From Bacillota bacterium (lineage in GTDB: Bacteria; Bacillota; Clostridia; Christensenellales; Aristaeellaceae), in assembly GCA_023435435.1 (NCBI GenBank), contig JAEYRW010000168.1, positions 1-64,000 on the forward strand: DNA of 64,000 bases, given 5' to 3'. The position numbers and the translations under genes are program-made. Below are positions 16,518-25,524 of the stretch, in pieces. How positions within the stretch are numbered: the first letter of the stretch is position 1; the number at the start of each line of letters is the position of its first letter. The notes below the pieces were generated by a model, which was not told the origin of the DNA, made no database searches, and saw nothing but the letters and a program-made list of their open reading frames with translations.

Positions 16518-16546
16518 AGTATATCGTCATCCTGCAAATCTGTCAA
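16518..16546 (-). promoter_or_regulatory. Sigma-A promoter of the pyrimidine operon
   Basis: On the minus strand, TTGACA (16546-16541) and TATACT (16523-16518) are separated by exactly 17 nt. The aminotransferase start is about 80 nt downstream. Confidence 0.8.
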
Positions 16547-16599
16547 TCGGCAGAGAAAACAGAGTTCATTGTGCAGACGCACAAGCTGTGGCAGGAAGG

Positions 16600-17745
16600 T
16601 TAAAGAATATCGCGGATCATGAGCCCTGTTTTGAGCATCAGGATGTCGGTTTGTGCAAGCGGATCAAGCCCGGAGACAGCTTTTATTTTTTTGAGTTGGT
16701 TTGTTACGGTGTTGCGGTGCATGAACCTACTCTTCGCGACCTGGAGAAGATTCCCATCCAAATCAATGAACGACTGAAGCAGCAAGACAAGCTCCGTCCG
16801 GTTTTCCCGGTCGTATTTTTCAATGGGCGCGATGGTCTCCTGATAGATGCCGCGCAGCACGGACTTGTCATTCACGGCACATAGGAGCTTATAGAATCCA
16901 AGCCGATCATAGAATACAAGTTTATCTCCGCGCGAACGTGCCATATGCATGGCAGACAGCGCTCGCTCGAAGTTTGCGGCCTGTTCGCTGATCCCCTCCT
17001 GATTTGTGCTGACACCCACATAAAACGTCTCATCCGGGATGTGTTCATGGGTACGCACAAGAAATTGATTCACAAAGCCTTCGATTTCATCATCCTTATA
17101 ATCCACCAGCACCAGAATCCGCGCGTCTCCATACGAAAACGACACGAACAAATCGTGCAGGTTTCGCGCGCAGCTCTCGGCCACGCGCTGAAGCTCCGGT
17201 TCCTGGAACGCGTCGCCCGGTGTCGTGAGTGCTGCAAAACAAAACCGACTGCCCCGCTGGAAGCCATAGCGTTCAAGCTGCGTAATCTGCCCTTCAACGT
17301 CACCCGCTTTGAACAGGACATTTTTGAAAAGCGATACAATGTTTTTCTCGGTGTGCTCGTCCCGCATGATCCGGTGGCAGAAGTCGCGCGTCATATCGAC
17401 CATCGGCGTCTCCCACGGAGTGGTGAAAAGCGGCATGTTCTCAGCATCGCAGAAATCCGCCACCTCCTGCGGAATCGCCGCTGTGTGCGGCCCGAGATTG
17501 ACGACGAACGCACTCGCGCTCATCTGTTTGAGTCGCTCGGCAAAGCGCAGAAGCCAATCGTCGCCTCGGTTCATGATGCCCGCGGTGAAGACCAGCTCCC
17601 CGCCATGCAGAAAGCCGGTGACGTTCTGGTCCTCGACAATATGTACCCATTGCACGAGGTTTCCCATGCCGCCCTTGCCCGCGACGAGGTTCATTCCGTA
17701 CAGAAACGTCGCATTTTTGTAGAGCTTTTTCACCGTAACTGCCAT
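16600..17745 (-). CDS. PucR-family transcriptional regulator
   Basis: A 381-residue regulator. The N-terminal half fits the PucR (PF07905-like) sensor domain (NLVQWVHIVEDQNVTGFL, GGELVFTAGI). The C-terminal end carries the PucR helix-turn-helix (SFIDLDGNLLQVAKSRFMHR and NTVTNQLKKIKAVSGLDP). PucR proteins commonly control purine, allantoin or other N-compound breakdown. Its position directly upstream on the same strand points to control of the pyrimidine operon. The ATG at 17745 has only a weak AAGGGTGG site. Whether it activates or represses cannot be told. Confidence 0.88.
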   Translation of the reverse strand: MAVTVKKLYKNATFLYGMNLVAGKGGMGNLVQWVHIVEDQNVTGFLHGGELVFTAGIMNRGDDWLLRFAERLKQMSASAFVVNLGPHTAAIPQEVADFCDAENMPLFTTPWETPMVDMTRDFCHRIMRDEHTEKNIVSLFKNVLFKAGDVEGQITQLERYGFQRGSRFCFAALTTPGDAFQEPELQRVAESCARNLHDLFVSFSYGDARILVLVDYKDDEIEGFVNQFLVRTHEHIPDETFYVGVSTNQEGISEQAANFERALSAMHMARSRGDKLVFYDRLGFYKLLCAVNDKSVLRGIYQETIAPIEKYDRENRTELVLLLQSFIDLDGNLLQVAKSRFMHRNTVTNQLKKIKAVSGLDPLAQTDILMLKTGLMIRDIL

Positions 17746-17773
17746 GCCGTCACCACCCTTGCGATCATATGGA

Positions 17774-17821
17774 AAGGGCGCCACTTACGTGACGCCCCAC
17801 CCTTGAGGATTATTTATTATA
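17774..17821 (-). promoter_or_regulatory. pucR -10 box and leader hairpin
   Basis: On the minus strand TATAAT lies at 17821-17816 with no good -35. The leader between it and the pucR start contains a hairpin (GGGCGTCAC, loop GTAA, GTGGCGCCC) followed by TTT. It may be an operator or a weak attenuator. Confidence 0.4.
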
Positions 17822-18013
17822 GCACACGATCGTTAAGACATTATTCTTCGATTCCCGGCGTTACCAGCACGAACTGCGTACTGCACATGTCCGTTTTTTT
17901 CGGAGAGCGCAGAGATTTTCATTCGGTATGGAACCGGAACGCAAGTGCTCAGACGCAAGTCATAATTATCGTTTCCACCTCGAACTGCTCCAGTCCCAGG
18001 CGTTTTCATTATT

Positions 18014-18376
18014 GCGAATATACGTTCCAAGGGCATCCCGCGACTGCGCGAGCTGGATAGATATCTGCTTCTCGACGCCGGTGACGACGGGACCATTGTC
18101 GTGTTCAAGGACAACCGCGGGACGCGCCGGGAACTGCTTGGTCAACTGGCGCCAATCGTCGACGCTGGTAGTGAAACGACTCCCCAGACGAACGCGCTCA
18201 TCGACAGACAGGACCGGATGCAGCATTATGAGGACATCGAGCCAGAATACAAGGAAGTCTTAGCCATATAGTGGACAATCGATGAGCATTTTGATGACGA
18301 CTTCGCACCTGATTAGGAACCGGACTATGAGATCTACGGGTTGATGGGTAAGCCGAGGGCTGGGAAGGGGCTTTGA
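18014..18376 (+). pseudogene. Decayed gene remnant with two in-frame TAG codons
   Basis: One frame keeps protein-like, acidic sequence (RELDRYLLLDAGDDGTIVVF, later DRQDRMQHYEDIEPEYKEV) but is broken by TAG at 18269 and TAG at 18314 before TGA at 18374. No proper start codon is visible. The product family is not recognised. Bases 17822-18013 upstream show no gene. Confidence 0.35.
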
Positions 18377-18690
18377 TCGTTGCGAAGTAGAGAGTCTATT
18401 CTCTCTGCCGGGGTTGATCGACTGATATGCGCGATGTATGGATCAAACTCTAAAGAGCTTTCCTTGATGTCTTAACCAAAGATGAGGTGGGTTATTGTCA
18501 AATGTTGACCCTGGGAATGTCGATGTTCACTTTAGCAAGATTAATATAATTCGCTAGAGAGGTGGGCATTTAGGTGGACATTCGGGTTTTTTGGAAGTGC
18601 AAAGTAGTTATGTGCCACGCGCTAATTTATCAATGATTATAGCACTTGGCGCATAACGGGCATCGGGGTGCGAAAAACACCGGACTGTTC
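18377..18690. other. Intergenic region without recognisable gene
   Basis: I see no supported coding region or RNA here. Base composition is less GC-rich than in the neighbouring operons. It looks like decayed sequence continuing from the remnant upstream. Confidence 0.4.
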
Positions 18691-18790
18691 ATGTCCTGGT
18701 CCCATCATCAAACAAGAACCCCTAAATCGCTGAGATTCAGGAGTTTTCTTGCTCTGAAAGGGGGGGTCGACCACAGCTGGAGGGCGGCGA
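18684..18790. repeat. Diverged copy of the tRNA-Leu 3' flank (possible att-like site)
   Basis: The order GTTCATGTCCTG, CAAACAAGAACCCC, AATCGCTGAGATT, a T-rich run, then GGTCGACCACAG matches the tRNA-Leu 3' end and terminator region at about 4840-4935 block by block, with many substitutions. It may be a relic second end of an integrated element, or simply another tRNA-type flank. Confidence 0.4.
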
Positions 18791-18918
18791 CAGTCTATCG
18801 AACTTGCGGTCGTAAAGCTCGGTGAGATAAGAAGCGTCGTCACGTTCTCGGCTCTCCATGTGGGCAAACCATGGCAATCCCGCGCAAATCCCGCGCGCGG
18901 ATGGGCGCATTTTCGCGG

Positions 18919-19130
18919 GCACAATCTGACGGAAATTCACTTCGCCGGCGCGCGCGCCCTGCGCGGGATTGGCCGATAGGGCAACACCGAACAAATCCTA
19001 CGCGGGCGGGCGGCTGGATTTCCGCCATCTCGCACCCGCAGAATTCTTGACGTAGCACTGCTACGCCGTCGAATTCCGCATGCACAATCTGACGGAAATT
19101 CACCTCGTCGGCACGCGCACGCCCTGTGCG
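18919..19130. repeat. Direct repeat pair with internal inverted repeat
   Basis: Bases 18919-18966 and 19082-19130 share GCACAATCTGACGGAAATTC and the following 25 nt with few differences. Between them, 19041-19076 is an imperfect inverted repeat bounded by GAATTC on both sides. This has the look of an interspersed non-coding repeat family. Small open frames across it are not convincing genes. Confidence 0.5.
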
Positions 19131-19190
19131 GTGTTGCCATAGATATTCAGGTTTTGTCGGAGTATTGCGGGGCAGATTCCTGCGACGATG

Positions 19191-19745
19191 CTATGTGCTT
19201 TTATGCCATTCGCTTGAGAGAAGACGGTATTCCACCCGATCCTTCAGCTTACCGTCATGCCACTGATACTGCTTAAATTCTGCTTCTTTAATGAGACCGC
19301 ACTTCTGCATCACGCGTTCGGATGGTGCGTTTTCTTTCAGGCAGCCGCAGGAAATGCGATAAACGTTGTCATCTTCAAAGGCAAAGCGAATGAGTTCCTG
19401 TAAGGCTTCCGCCGTATAGCCGTGTCCCCAGTATGTGTCGCGGATAAAATAGCCGACACCGACCAGCTTTCCAAGTGGGGAAAACGCATTGACCGTGTAT
19501 CCGATCTCGCCTATATGGGCGTTTGTCAGACGATCTTCGATACGCAAAAAATAGTACTTGCGCGCCGGCTGATCGATTTGATCGATCGCCAACAGAAGGT
19601 TTTCCCGCGATTCCGCAAGGCTGTGCGTCATGAGATCCTGCAGGTACCACATGATTCTGGCGTCGGAAAACAATTGATGGTGTGTTTCCAGATCGTCCGG
19701 CGTGTGATCGCGAAGCAGGAGCCGAGAGGTCGTCAGGCGGATCAT
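19191..19745 (-). CDS. GNAT-family N-acetyltransferase (RimJ/RimL-like)
   Basis: A 184-residue cytoplasmic acetyltransferase. Start (TTSRLLLRDHTPDD), the acetyl-CoA loop region (YWGHGYTAEALQELIRFAF) and ENAPSERVMQKCG are typical of the ribosomal-protein/amino-acid acetylating RimJ/RimL group. The substrate is not predictable. It stands alone between repeats and the phosphonate cluster, and I see no specific link with either. Confidence 0.85.
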   Translation of the reverse strand: MIRLTTSRLLLRDHTPDDLETHHQLFSDARIMWYLQDLMTHSLAESRENLLLAIDQIDQPARKYYFLRIEDRLTNAHIGEIGYTVNAFSPLGKLVGVGYFIRDTYWGHGYTAEALQELIRFAFEDDNVYRISCGCLKENAPSERVMQKCGLIKEAEFKQYQWHDGKLKDRVEYRLLSSEWHKST

Positions 19746-19937
19746 GGATGGGCCTCCTTGATTTCGATTGTCATCGTTATATACTTCGCGTCACAGTAAA
19801 AGCAATTAAGCGGAGCGCTGGAATTTTGCGTGCACCGGCAGCGGCGAGGTGAAAGCGCGATCTCATTTTTTCGTGCACGTCCGTTTCTTTGGTGTGCTCC
19901 GATCATCCGATGGCGTTGCGGCGCGGCCTGCGCCGCG

Positions 19938-21311
19938 TTACAATGACTCGGGTGCGTGCTGCGCGCACGCGCTTCCGATATTTTCATCGATGATCCGGGC
20001 GGCCTCGTCAAGCTGCGCCCTTGTTGCGACGAGCGCCGGGTACAGGGAAAGAACGTTCCCCTGGGAGACCTTGAACGACAGCCCGTCTGTAAGGCAGCCG
20101 TACATCACTCGCTCGGCCAGCGCCGCGTCCGGCTCCCTCGTTCCCCGGTCGGCCACCAGTTCCACGGCGTTCAAAAGCCCGATTCCGCGCACGTCGCCCA
20201 CACAGTCGTGCCTTTCCATGATCTTATTGAGAAGCGCCCTGAAGTGCGCGCCGTTCTCAATCGTCCTTTGAAGGAGCCTTTCCCGCTCGATGTACGCGAT
20301 TGCCGCGAGGCCCGCCGCGCAGGCAACGGGACTTTTTTCGTGGGTGTAGTGGCCCAGAGAAACATGGCCCGCAACGTTCAGCGCCTCCCGCGCGAGCAGC
20401 GCCGCGAGGGGCATGACGCCGCCGCCCAGGCCCTTCCCGCACACCACCATATCCGGCACGATATCGTAGTTCTGGTAGGCAAACCACTTGCCCGTGCGGC
20501 CCATGCACACGGCGGTCTCGTCCAGAATGAGGAGCGCCCCGGCCTTGTCGCATAACCTGCGCACCGCGCGGTAGTATTCCAACGGGGGAATCTGGACATC
20601 TGTGTTTCTCACGGTTTCGAGGATCACCGCGCCCACGTCTTTCTCCCGCGCCAGCACGTATTCCAGATACTTTACGCACTTGAGCCCGCAGTCCGCGCAC
20701 GCGCCGAAGGGACAGCGATAGCCGTTATAGGGAAGAATGTGCTCGCAACCGGGCAAAAGCGGGCCGATTCCGCCGCGGAATGCCGCCTCGCCGCCCACCG
20801 AGATGGCGTCCAGTGACGCGCCGTGGAAGCTGTCCCACAGGGAAACGGTCTTGTGCCTGCCCGTGGCGATCCGCGCGAGCTTGAGCGCCATGCCGATGGC
20901 GGAAGTCGCGCCCGGCGCGAACAGCACCCGGGAGAGCGCGCCGCCGGTCAATTCCACCAGCTTTTCCGCGAAGGCCACCGCCGTCTCGTTGGTGAACCGG
21001 CGGGTGGAGAATGAAAGAATGTCCAACTGCTCCTTCACCGCGCGCAAAACGTCGGGGTTTGAAAAGCCCACCTGGTGGACGTTGTTTCCGTGGAAGTCGA
21101 GGACCTTCTGTCCCCGCCCGTTCACGACATAGGGGCCCTCGCAGCCCGCAAGGGTGTCCACGCACGGACTGGACATGGACTGGTGCAGAAAGACGTCCGC
21201 GTCCCGCCGAAGAAGCGCGCGGGAGGCGTCGTCGAGGTTTTCATCCTGCCAGGCAGCCCGGGCGGGCGTGAAGTTGACGTCGCCCTCGGCGGCGCGAAAA
21301 TGATCCGTCAT
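19938..21311 (-). CDS. pbfA: PbfA-like class III PLP enzyme, probable (R)-1-hydroxy-2-aminoethylphosphonate ammonia-lyase
   Basis: A 457-residue fold-type I PLP enzyme of the class III aminotransferase family. The PLP lysine is in VVCGKGLGGGVMPLAAL. Features I associate with the PbfA lineage are FHGNNVHQVGFSNP, LFAPGATSAIGMALKLAR and a cysteine cluster (YRCPFGACADCGLKC). PbfA removes ammonia from 1-hydroxy-2-aminoethylphosphonate, giving phosphonoacetaldehyde, the PhnX substrate; phnX and phnW lie about 12 kb upstream on the same strand. It starts 4 nt after the PHP-hydrolase gene. An omega-aminotransferase is the alternative. Confidence 0.72.
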   Translation of the reverse strand: MTDHFRAAEGDVNFTPARAAWQDENLDDASRALLRRDADVFLHQSMSSPCVDTLAGCEGPYVVNGRGQKVLDFHGNNVHQVGFSNPDVLRAVKEQLDILSFSTRRFTNETAVAFAEKLVELTGGALSRVLFAPGATSAIGMALKLARIATGRHKTVSLWDSFHGASLDAISVGGEAAFRGGIGPLLPGCEHILPYNGYRCPFGACADCGLKCVKYLEYVLAREKDVGAVILETVRNTDVQIPPLEYYRAVRRLCDKAGALLILDETAVCMGRTGKWFAYQNYDIVPDMVVCGKGLGGGVMPLAALLAREALNVAGHVSLGHYTHEKSPVACAAGLAAIAYIERERLLQRTIENGAHFRALLNKIMERHDCVGDVRGIGLLNAVELVADRGTREPDAALAERVMYGCLTDGLSFKVSQGNVLSLYPALVATRAQLDEAARIIDENIGSACAQHAPESL

Positions 21312-21317
21312 TCGTCC

Positions 21318-22601
21318 TCAGTCCTTACCGTAGTATTTTTTGATGAGCATGGGCACGCGGCCCTTGAGCCGGGCAAGGATTGTCTGCGCACCCTCATCCC
21401 CCAGCACCATGTCGCGCATGAGCCGGCCCTCCTCAAAGCACAGATCGTCGTGGAGGGGGAAGTACTCCGCCAGAAGGAAGCGCGCGAATTTCACCAGCCG
21501 GTACGGCCCGTAGACGCGATATTCCTCGCCGGGATACTGCTCCACGGCGACGCTGTAGCCCTCCCGGACCGCGTCCAGAATGGACGGCGTCTCGTTTTTC
21601 TCCGCGAAGACGAGGGTGCTCAGCCATGTAAACCAGGCCCCGCCCACCGTGCCGTGGGCGTCGCTGGAACCCACGGCGGGATAGCGCCAGCCCTTCTCCC
21701 GCGCCTCGAAGTAGTATGCCGTCTGAAGGTTGTTGGAGTGGACCTCGTGCCCGCCCAACAGCTCGAACGCGTCGAACGTGCCCGAGGCGAACAGCGCGTC
21801 GGTGAGCGCCTGTGGTACGTGGTAGACATCCGCCATCCAATGGGGATGGGCGAAGATGGCGAGCCCGCCCACCGCCCGGATTTTTCGGAACACCCAGACG
21901 GACGCGGCGTACTCAAACGCATTTACGCCGGCTGGAATGGAAAGTTCCCCCAGAAGCACCCCGACTTCCCGCTGATAGCGGGCGGGATCGTGCCGGAACA
22001 TTTCATTGACGCTCGCCTTGCCGCCCGCGTTGACGATGTGCACATGGTTGCCGGGCGCGTGTACCTCTTCGCCGCGCATGACGTGCAGATCGACGGGCTT
22101 GTCCGCGTAATAATACGCGCATTTGACGGACGGCACATAGTTGTGATGATCCGTCTGGGCAAAGAAATCGAAGCCCGCGCGCCGGTAGTTGGCGGCGACG
22201 ATCTCGGTTTCCTCGCTGCCGTCGGAGCCGGTGGAGTGGGAATGGAAGTCTCCCCGCCACGGGGCGCGGGCGTAGAGGTCGTCCTTGAGCGAATAGACGC
22301 GCAGATTGAGCCACCCGTTTTCCGGTTTGCGCTCCACACCGGGCTTGAACACCCGGACGATATGCTCCTGCTCACCCGGAAAAATATGACTGAAGGACAG
22401 GCAGCCGTTGGCGGGCTGCACCTCAATCACATCATAATCATACGCGGGTTCCCGCGATTCGTCAAACGGAAGAAGCGCAATGGCGTACGTCGCGTCCGGT
22501 TCGAACCCTGGCACGCCCAGCGGACGGATGGTAACGGTCGTCTTCCGGCCCGCGCGGAGAATCTTGGGGGTCACCTCATAGTGATAGATCAGTTGATTCA
22601 T
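21318..22601 (-). CDS. CehA/McbA-like PHP-domain metallohydrolase
   Basis: A 427-residue protein. About 110 N-terminal residues form a beta-rich domain of unknown type. A PHP-type metal site follows (GDFHSHSTGSDGSEE, AQTDHHNY, FAHPHW and GSSDAHGTVGG). Members of the CehA/McbA branch cleave esters or carbamates, while other PHP enzymes cleave phosphoesters. No signal peptide is visible, so it is probably cytoplasmic. Set between a PbfA-like enzyme and an ABC importer, it may release a free phosphonate from an imported ester. That is inference. The ATG at 22601 has an AGAGGTG site. Confidence 0.75.
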   Translation of the reverse strand: MNQLIYHYEVTPKILRAGRKTTVTIRPLGVPGFEPDATYAIALLPFDESREPAYDYDVIEVQPANGCLSFSHIFPGEQEHIVRVFKPGVERKPENGWLNLRVYSLKDDLYARAPWRGDFHSHSTGSDGSEETEIVAANYRRAGFDFFAQTDHHNYVPSVKCAYYYADKPVDLHVMRGEEVHAPGNHVHIVNAGGKASVNEMFRHDPARYQREVGVLLGELSIPAGVNAFEYAASVWVFRKIRAVGGLAIFAHPHWMADVYHVPQALTDALFASGTFDAFELLGGHEVHSNNLQTAYYFEAREKGWRYPAVGSSDAHGTVGGAWFTWLSTLVFAEKNETPSILDAVREGYSVAVEQYPGEEYRVYGPYRLVKFARFLLAEYFPLHDDLCFEEGRLMRDMVLGDEGAQTILARLKGRVPMLIKKYYGKD

Positions 22602-22613
22602 GCTTGTTCACCT

Positions 22614-23705
22614 CTACATGGCCCGGCGGATGCGTCCGCCCGCCTCGCCCTCATCAAAAAAGTAACTGCGGTCCGCGCGGAACCGGACGCCGATTTCCTC
22701 GCCCCGCCGGATGGCGAGGTCCTGCGGCGCCTGCATGCGAAAATGATAGCCGCTTCCCCGCATCTCGAGCTTCACAAGCTTCTCCTTGCCCGTGTGTTCC
22801 ACGAGGAGCACGTTCGCGCGGATGGGGGAACTTTCGTCCACGGCAATGTCGCTCGGGCGGACGCCGATGCGCGCGCCCTTGTATTCGCGCGCGAACGGCG
22901 CGCCGTCGATGGGAAACGAGCAGCCGGGAAACAGAAACCAGCTGTCGTCCCCCTTGCGGATGATGCTTCCCTCAAGGATGTTCATGGGGGGATTGCCGAG
23001 GAAATTTGCCGTAAAGAGATTGCTCGGATCGTTGTACAGCGCATCGGGAACATCATACTGCTGGATTTTTCCCATATCAAGAATCGCGACCTTGTCGGAA
23101 ATCGCCAGCGCCTCCTCCTGGTCGTGGGTGACGATGATGGTCGTGACCCCGATGTCCTGCTGAATTTTGCGAATCTCGTCGCGCACCTCGAGCTTGAGCC
23201 GCGCGTCAAGATTGGACATCGGTTCGTCGAGCAGAAGGATGTCCGGTTCCTTGACGAGGGCGCGCGCCATGGCCACGCGCTGCTGCTGGCCGCCGGAGAG
23301 TTCGTGGGGCTTGCGCTCCAGCAGGTGCCGAATCTGGAGCTTTGTAGCAACCGCCTCAACCTTCTCGTCGATCAGTTGCTTTCTCATCTTTTTTTCCACC
23401 AGCGGAAAGCCGATGTTTCCCCGCACCTTGAGGTGCGGATAGAGCGCGTAGGACTGGAAGACCATGCCGATGTTGCGCGCTTTGGGCGCGAGCATGGTGA
23501 CGGGTCTTTCTCCAAAGTAGATCTCTCCAGCCGTAGGTTTCAGAAGGCCCGCGATCATCATGAGCGTGGTGGTCTTTCCGCACCCGGACGGCCCGAGAAG
23601 CGCGACGAATTCGCCGTCCGCGATGGTGAGGTCGATTCCGTCCACCGCCCTGGTCGCGCCCGTCTTGGACGTATATTCCTTCGTAAGATTCTGAAGTCGG
23701 ATCAT
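22614..23705 (-). CDS. CUT1-type ABC transporter ATPase (MalK/UgpC-like)
   Basis: A 363-residue ATPase with a C-terminal TOBE/OB regulatory domain (residues about 235-363), as in MalK and UgpC. Walker A is GPSGCGKTTTLMM, the signature is LSGGQQQRVAMARAL, Walker B is ILLLDEPMSNLD and the switch is VTHDQEEAL. The start overlaps the permease stop (ATGA). CUT1 importers normally carry sugars or glycerol-3-phosphate-like solutes; here the neighbours suggest a phosphonate-bearing conjugate. Confidence 0.9.
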   Translation of the reverse strand: MIRLQNLTKEYTSKTGATRAVDGIDLTIADGEFVALLGPSGCGKTTTLMMIAGLLKPTAGEIYFGERPVTMLAPKARNIGMVFQSYALYPHLKVRGNIGFPLVEKKMRKQLIDEKVEAVATKLQIRHLLERKPHELSGGQQQRVAMARALVKEPDILLLDEPMSNLDARLKLEVRDEIRKIQQDIGVTTIIVTHDQEEALAISDKVAILDMGKIQQYDVPDALYNDPSNLFTANFLGNPPMNILEGSIIRKGDDSWFLFPGCSFPIDGAPFAREYKGARIGVRPSDIAVDESSPIRANVLLVEHTGKEKLVKLEMRGSGYHFRMQAPQDLAIRRGEEIGVRFRADRSYFFDEGEAGGRIRRAM

Positions 23706-24529
23706 AGTCCCTTCCTGCCTCCCAGCTGTATTTTCATAAAATATTTTTGCGTAAACAGGTAGAAGATGATAATGGGAATCGTGTAGAACAGCCCAAGCGC
23801 GCAGATCAGCCCGAATTCCCGGATGATGTTGTCCTTGGTGATGAGCTTTGCGATGTAGCCGCCCATCGTCAGGCTCAGATTGTCGAAGATGAGGAGCTTG
23901 AACAGGAACCATTCCCCGTACGCACCGAAGAACGCGAAGGTCGAAATCGCGCCGATCCCCGTGGAGACGGCGGGGAGCACGACCCTGTAAAACGCGCGGA
24001 AGCGGCTGCAGCCGTCCACCATGGCCGCCCACTCGAGATCCCAGGGTACGCCGTCAAAAAAGCCCTTCATGATGTAGATGCGCCCGGGCAGGGAGCCCGT
24101 CACCGCCACCAGCACGATGCCGAGGTACGTGTTGACCAGGTTCATGCGCAGAAGGATCAAAAACGTCGCGATGATGAGCGTGATGCCCGGGAAGGAGCGC
24201 ATGACGAACAGAAATTTCAGCATGCCCTTTTTGCCCTTGAACTCGAGCCGCGAGAACGCGTAGGCTGCGGGGACGGTAATGGAAACCTCCACAACCACGA
24301 TGATCAGGCTGTAGACGAGGGTGTTGATGAGAATCGGCCAGATGATGGGCAGCTGCATGCCCGAATATTCGATGTCCTGCCACAGGAAGCTGAAGTTCTC
24401 CATGGAGAAGCTGCCCGTGTTGGGGTTGTACGTCGCGCGGACGAAATACCACACGATCATCAGGGCGATGGGCAGGGTCAGGAGGACCATGTATAAGAAA
24501 AGAGATCCCTTCAGAACAGGTTTTTTCAT
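23702..24529 (-). CDS. CUT1-type ABC permease (MalG/UgpE-like)
   Basis: A 275-residue integral membrane protein with about six helices. The conserved EAA loop is visible as EWAAMVDGCSRFRAFYRVVLP. It pairs with the MalF-type permease upstream to form the channel. The ATG at 24529 has GGAGG nearby. Its stop overlaps the ATPase start. Confidence 0.88.
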   Translation of the reverse strand: MKKPVLKGSLFLYMVLLTLPIALMIVWYFVRATYNPNTGSFSMENFSFLWQDIEYSGMQLPIIWPILINTLVYSLIIVVVEVSITVPAAYAFSRLEFKGKKGMLKFLFVMRSFPGITLIIATFLILLRMNLVNTYLGIVLVAVTGSLPGRIYIMKGFFDGVPWDLEWAAMVDGCSRFRAFYRVVLPAVSTGIGAISTFAFFGAYGEWFLFKLLIFDNLSLTMGGYIAKLITKDNIIREFGLICALGLFYTIPIIIFYLFTQKYFMKIQLGGRKGL

Positions 24530-24541
24530 GCGGACCTCCGA

Positions 24542-25462
24542 TCAATCGATGCGCGGGGATTTCATCATCTCATCAAAATCGAACATTCGAAGAAGGATGA
24601 GCGTGAGGAGAAAGCAGATCACGACAATCAGCATGCTGACCGCGGCGCCGAACCCGTAATACTTTTTATCAAACGCCATTTGATACGCGTACAGCGGCAG
24701 GATCGTCGTCTTGTGCAGCGGACCGCCGCCTGTCAGGAGCATGATGAGAAAGTAGGAGGAAATGTAGCCGATGGTATCCGAAATCGTGATGTAGGTGATC
24801 GGCCACTTGAGGTAGGGGAGGATGATGCGCCGCACGGTGGACCGCTCCGACGCGCCGTCGATCTGCGCGGCATAAAAGATGTCCTGTGGGATGGCGTTGA
24901 TGCTCGCGGACAGAAGAATCATGTTGCCGGAGACGCTGCCCAAAATCGTGATGAAGATGAGAATCGCCATGGCATTGCGCGTCAAAAACGAGATCGGCTT
25001 TTCGATGAGCCCGATTTCCATCAGCGCGTTGTTTAGAAACGACGAATCCATCGGGCCGAAGAAGTACTTCCAGAAGGCGACGTAAACGACGCTGGGAAGC
25101 AGGCTCGGAATCAGCCACAGGATGCGGAAAAAGACGCCGACCGTGTTCCCGCGAAAAAAATACTGCGTGATGATGGCCAGCGAAATAGACAGCAGAAGGC
25201 TGAACGTGATGCACGCCGCCGCGTAGACGAACGAGTTTTTCAGAATCTCGAGCATCGCGGAATCGGTCAGGAATTTCTTGTAGTTCTCGATGCCGTTCCA
25301 TGTCAATTCGAGGCTCGAGCGCATCGAGGTAAACGAAATCGCCACCGTATAGACGGCGGGCAATAGAAAGAACATGAACGTGAGGATGAGAAACGGCGAG
25401 AGAAACGCAAACGCGTACGCGTTTTTGCGGACTGCTGCGCTGCGCCGGAGCATTGAGAGCAT
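24542..25462 (-). CDS. CUT1-type ABC permease (MalF/UgpA-like)
   Basis: A 306-residue membrane protein with about six helices and an EAA loop reading YAAQIDGASERSTVRRIILP. The periplasmic loop after helix 1 (ELTWNGIENYKKFLTD) is typical of UgpA-type permeases. The ATG at 25462 has GGAGG 7 nt upstream; the next ATG at 25453 is less well placed. It is separated from the binding-protein gene by a strong hairpin. Confidence 0.88.
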   Translation of the reverse strand: MLSMLRRSAAVRKNAYAFAFLSPFLILTFMFFLLPAVYTVAISFTSMRSSLELTWNGIENYKKFLTDSAMLEILKNSFVYAAACITFSLLLSISLAIITQYFFRGNTVGVFFRILWLIPSLLPSVVYVAFWKYFFGPMDSSFLNNALMEIGLIEKPISFLTRNAMAILIFITILGSVSGNMILLSASINAIPQDIFYAAQIDGASERSTVRRIILPYLKWPITYITISDTIGYISSYFLIMLLTGGGPLHKTTILPLYAYQMAFDKKYYGFGAAVSMLIVVICFLLTLILLRMFDFDEMMKSPRID

Positions 25463-25484
25463 CCCGCCACCTCCTTTCTGGATG

Positions 25485-25517
25485 GGGGCGGCCATCGCGC
25501 CCTGCGACGGCCGCCCC
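25485..25517 (-). other. Intercistronic hairpin after substrate-binding protein gene
   Basis: GGGGCGGCC (25485-25493) pairs perfectly with GGCCGCCCC (25509-25517). No T-run follows. It likely uncouples binding-protein mRNA level from the permease genes. Confidence 0.5.
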
Positions 25518-25524
25518 GACAGGT

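Noticed and set aside
18269..18316. Pyrrolysine or suppressor reading of TAG codons
   Set aside because: The surrounding frame lacks a start and any recognisable family, and no pyrrolysine genes are seen; decay is simpler.
21075..23762. An open frame of 895 codons on the plus strand
   Set aside because: It runs antisense to the PHP hydrolase and ABC ATPase genes, both of which have strong motifs and ribosome binding sites. It has a His/Arg/Val-rich shadow composition and no domain.
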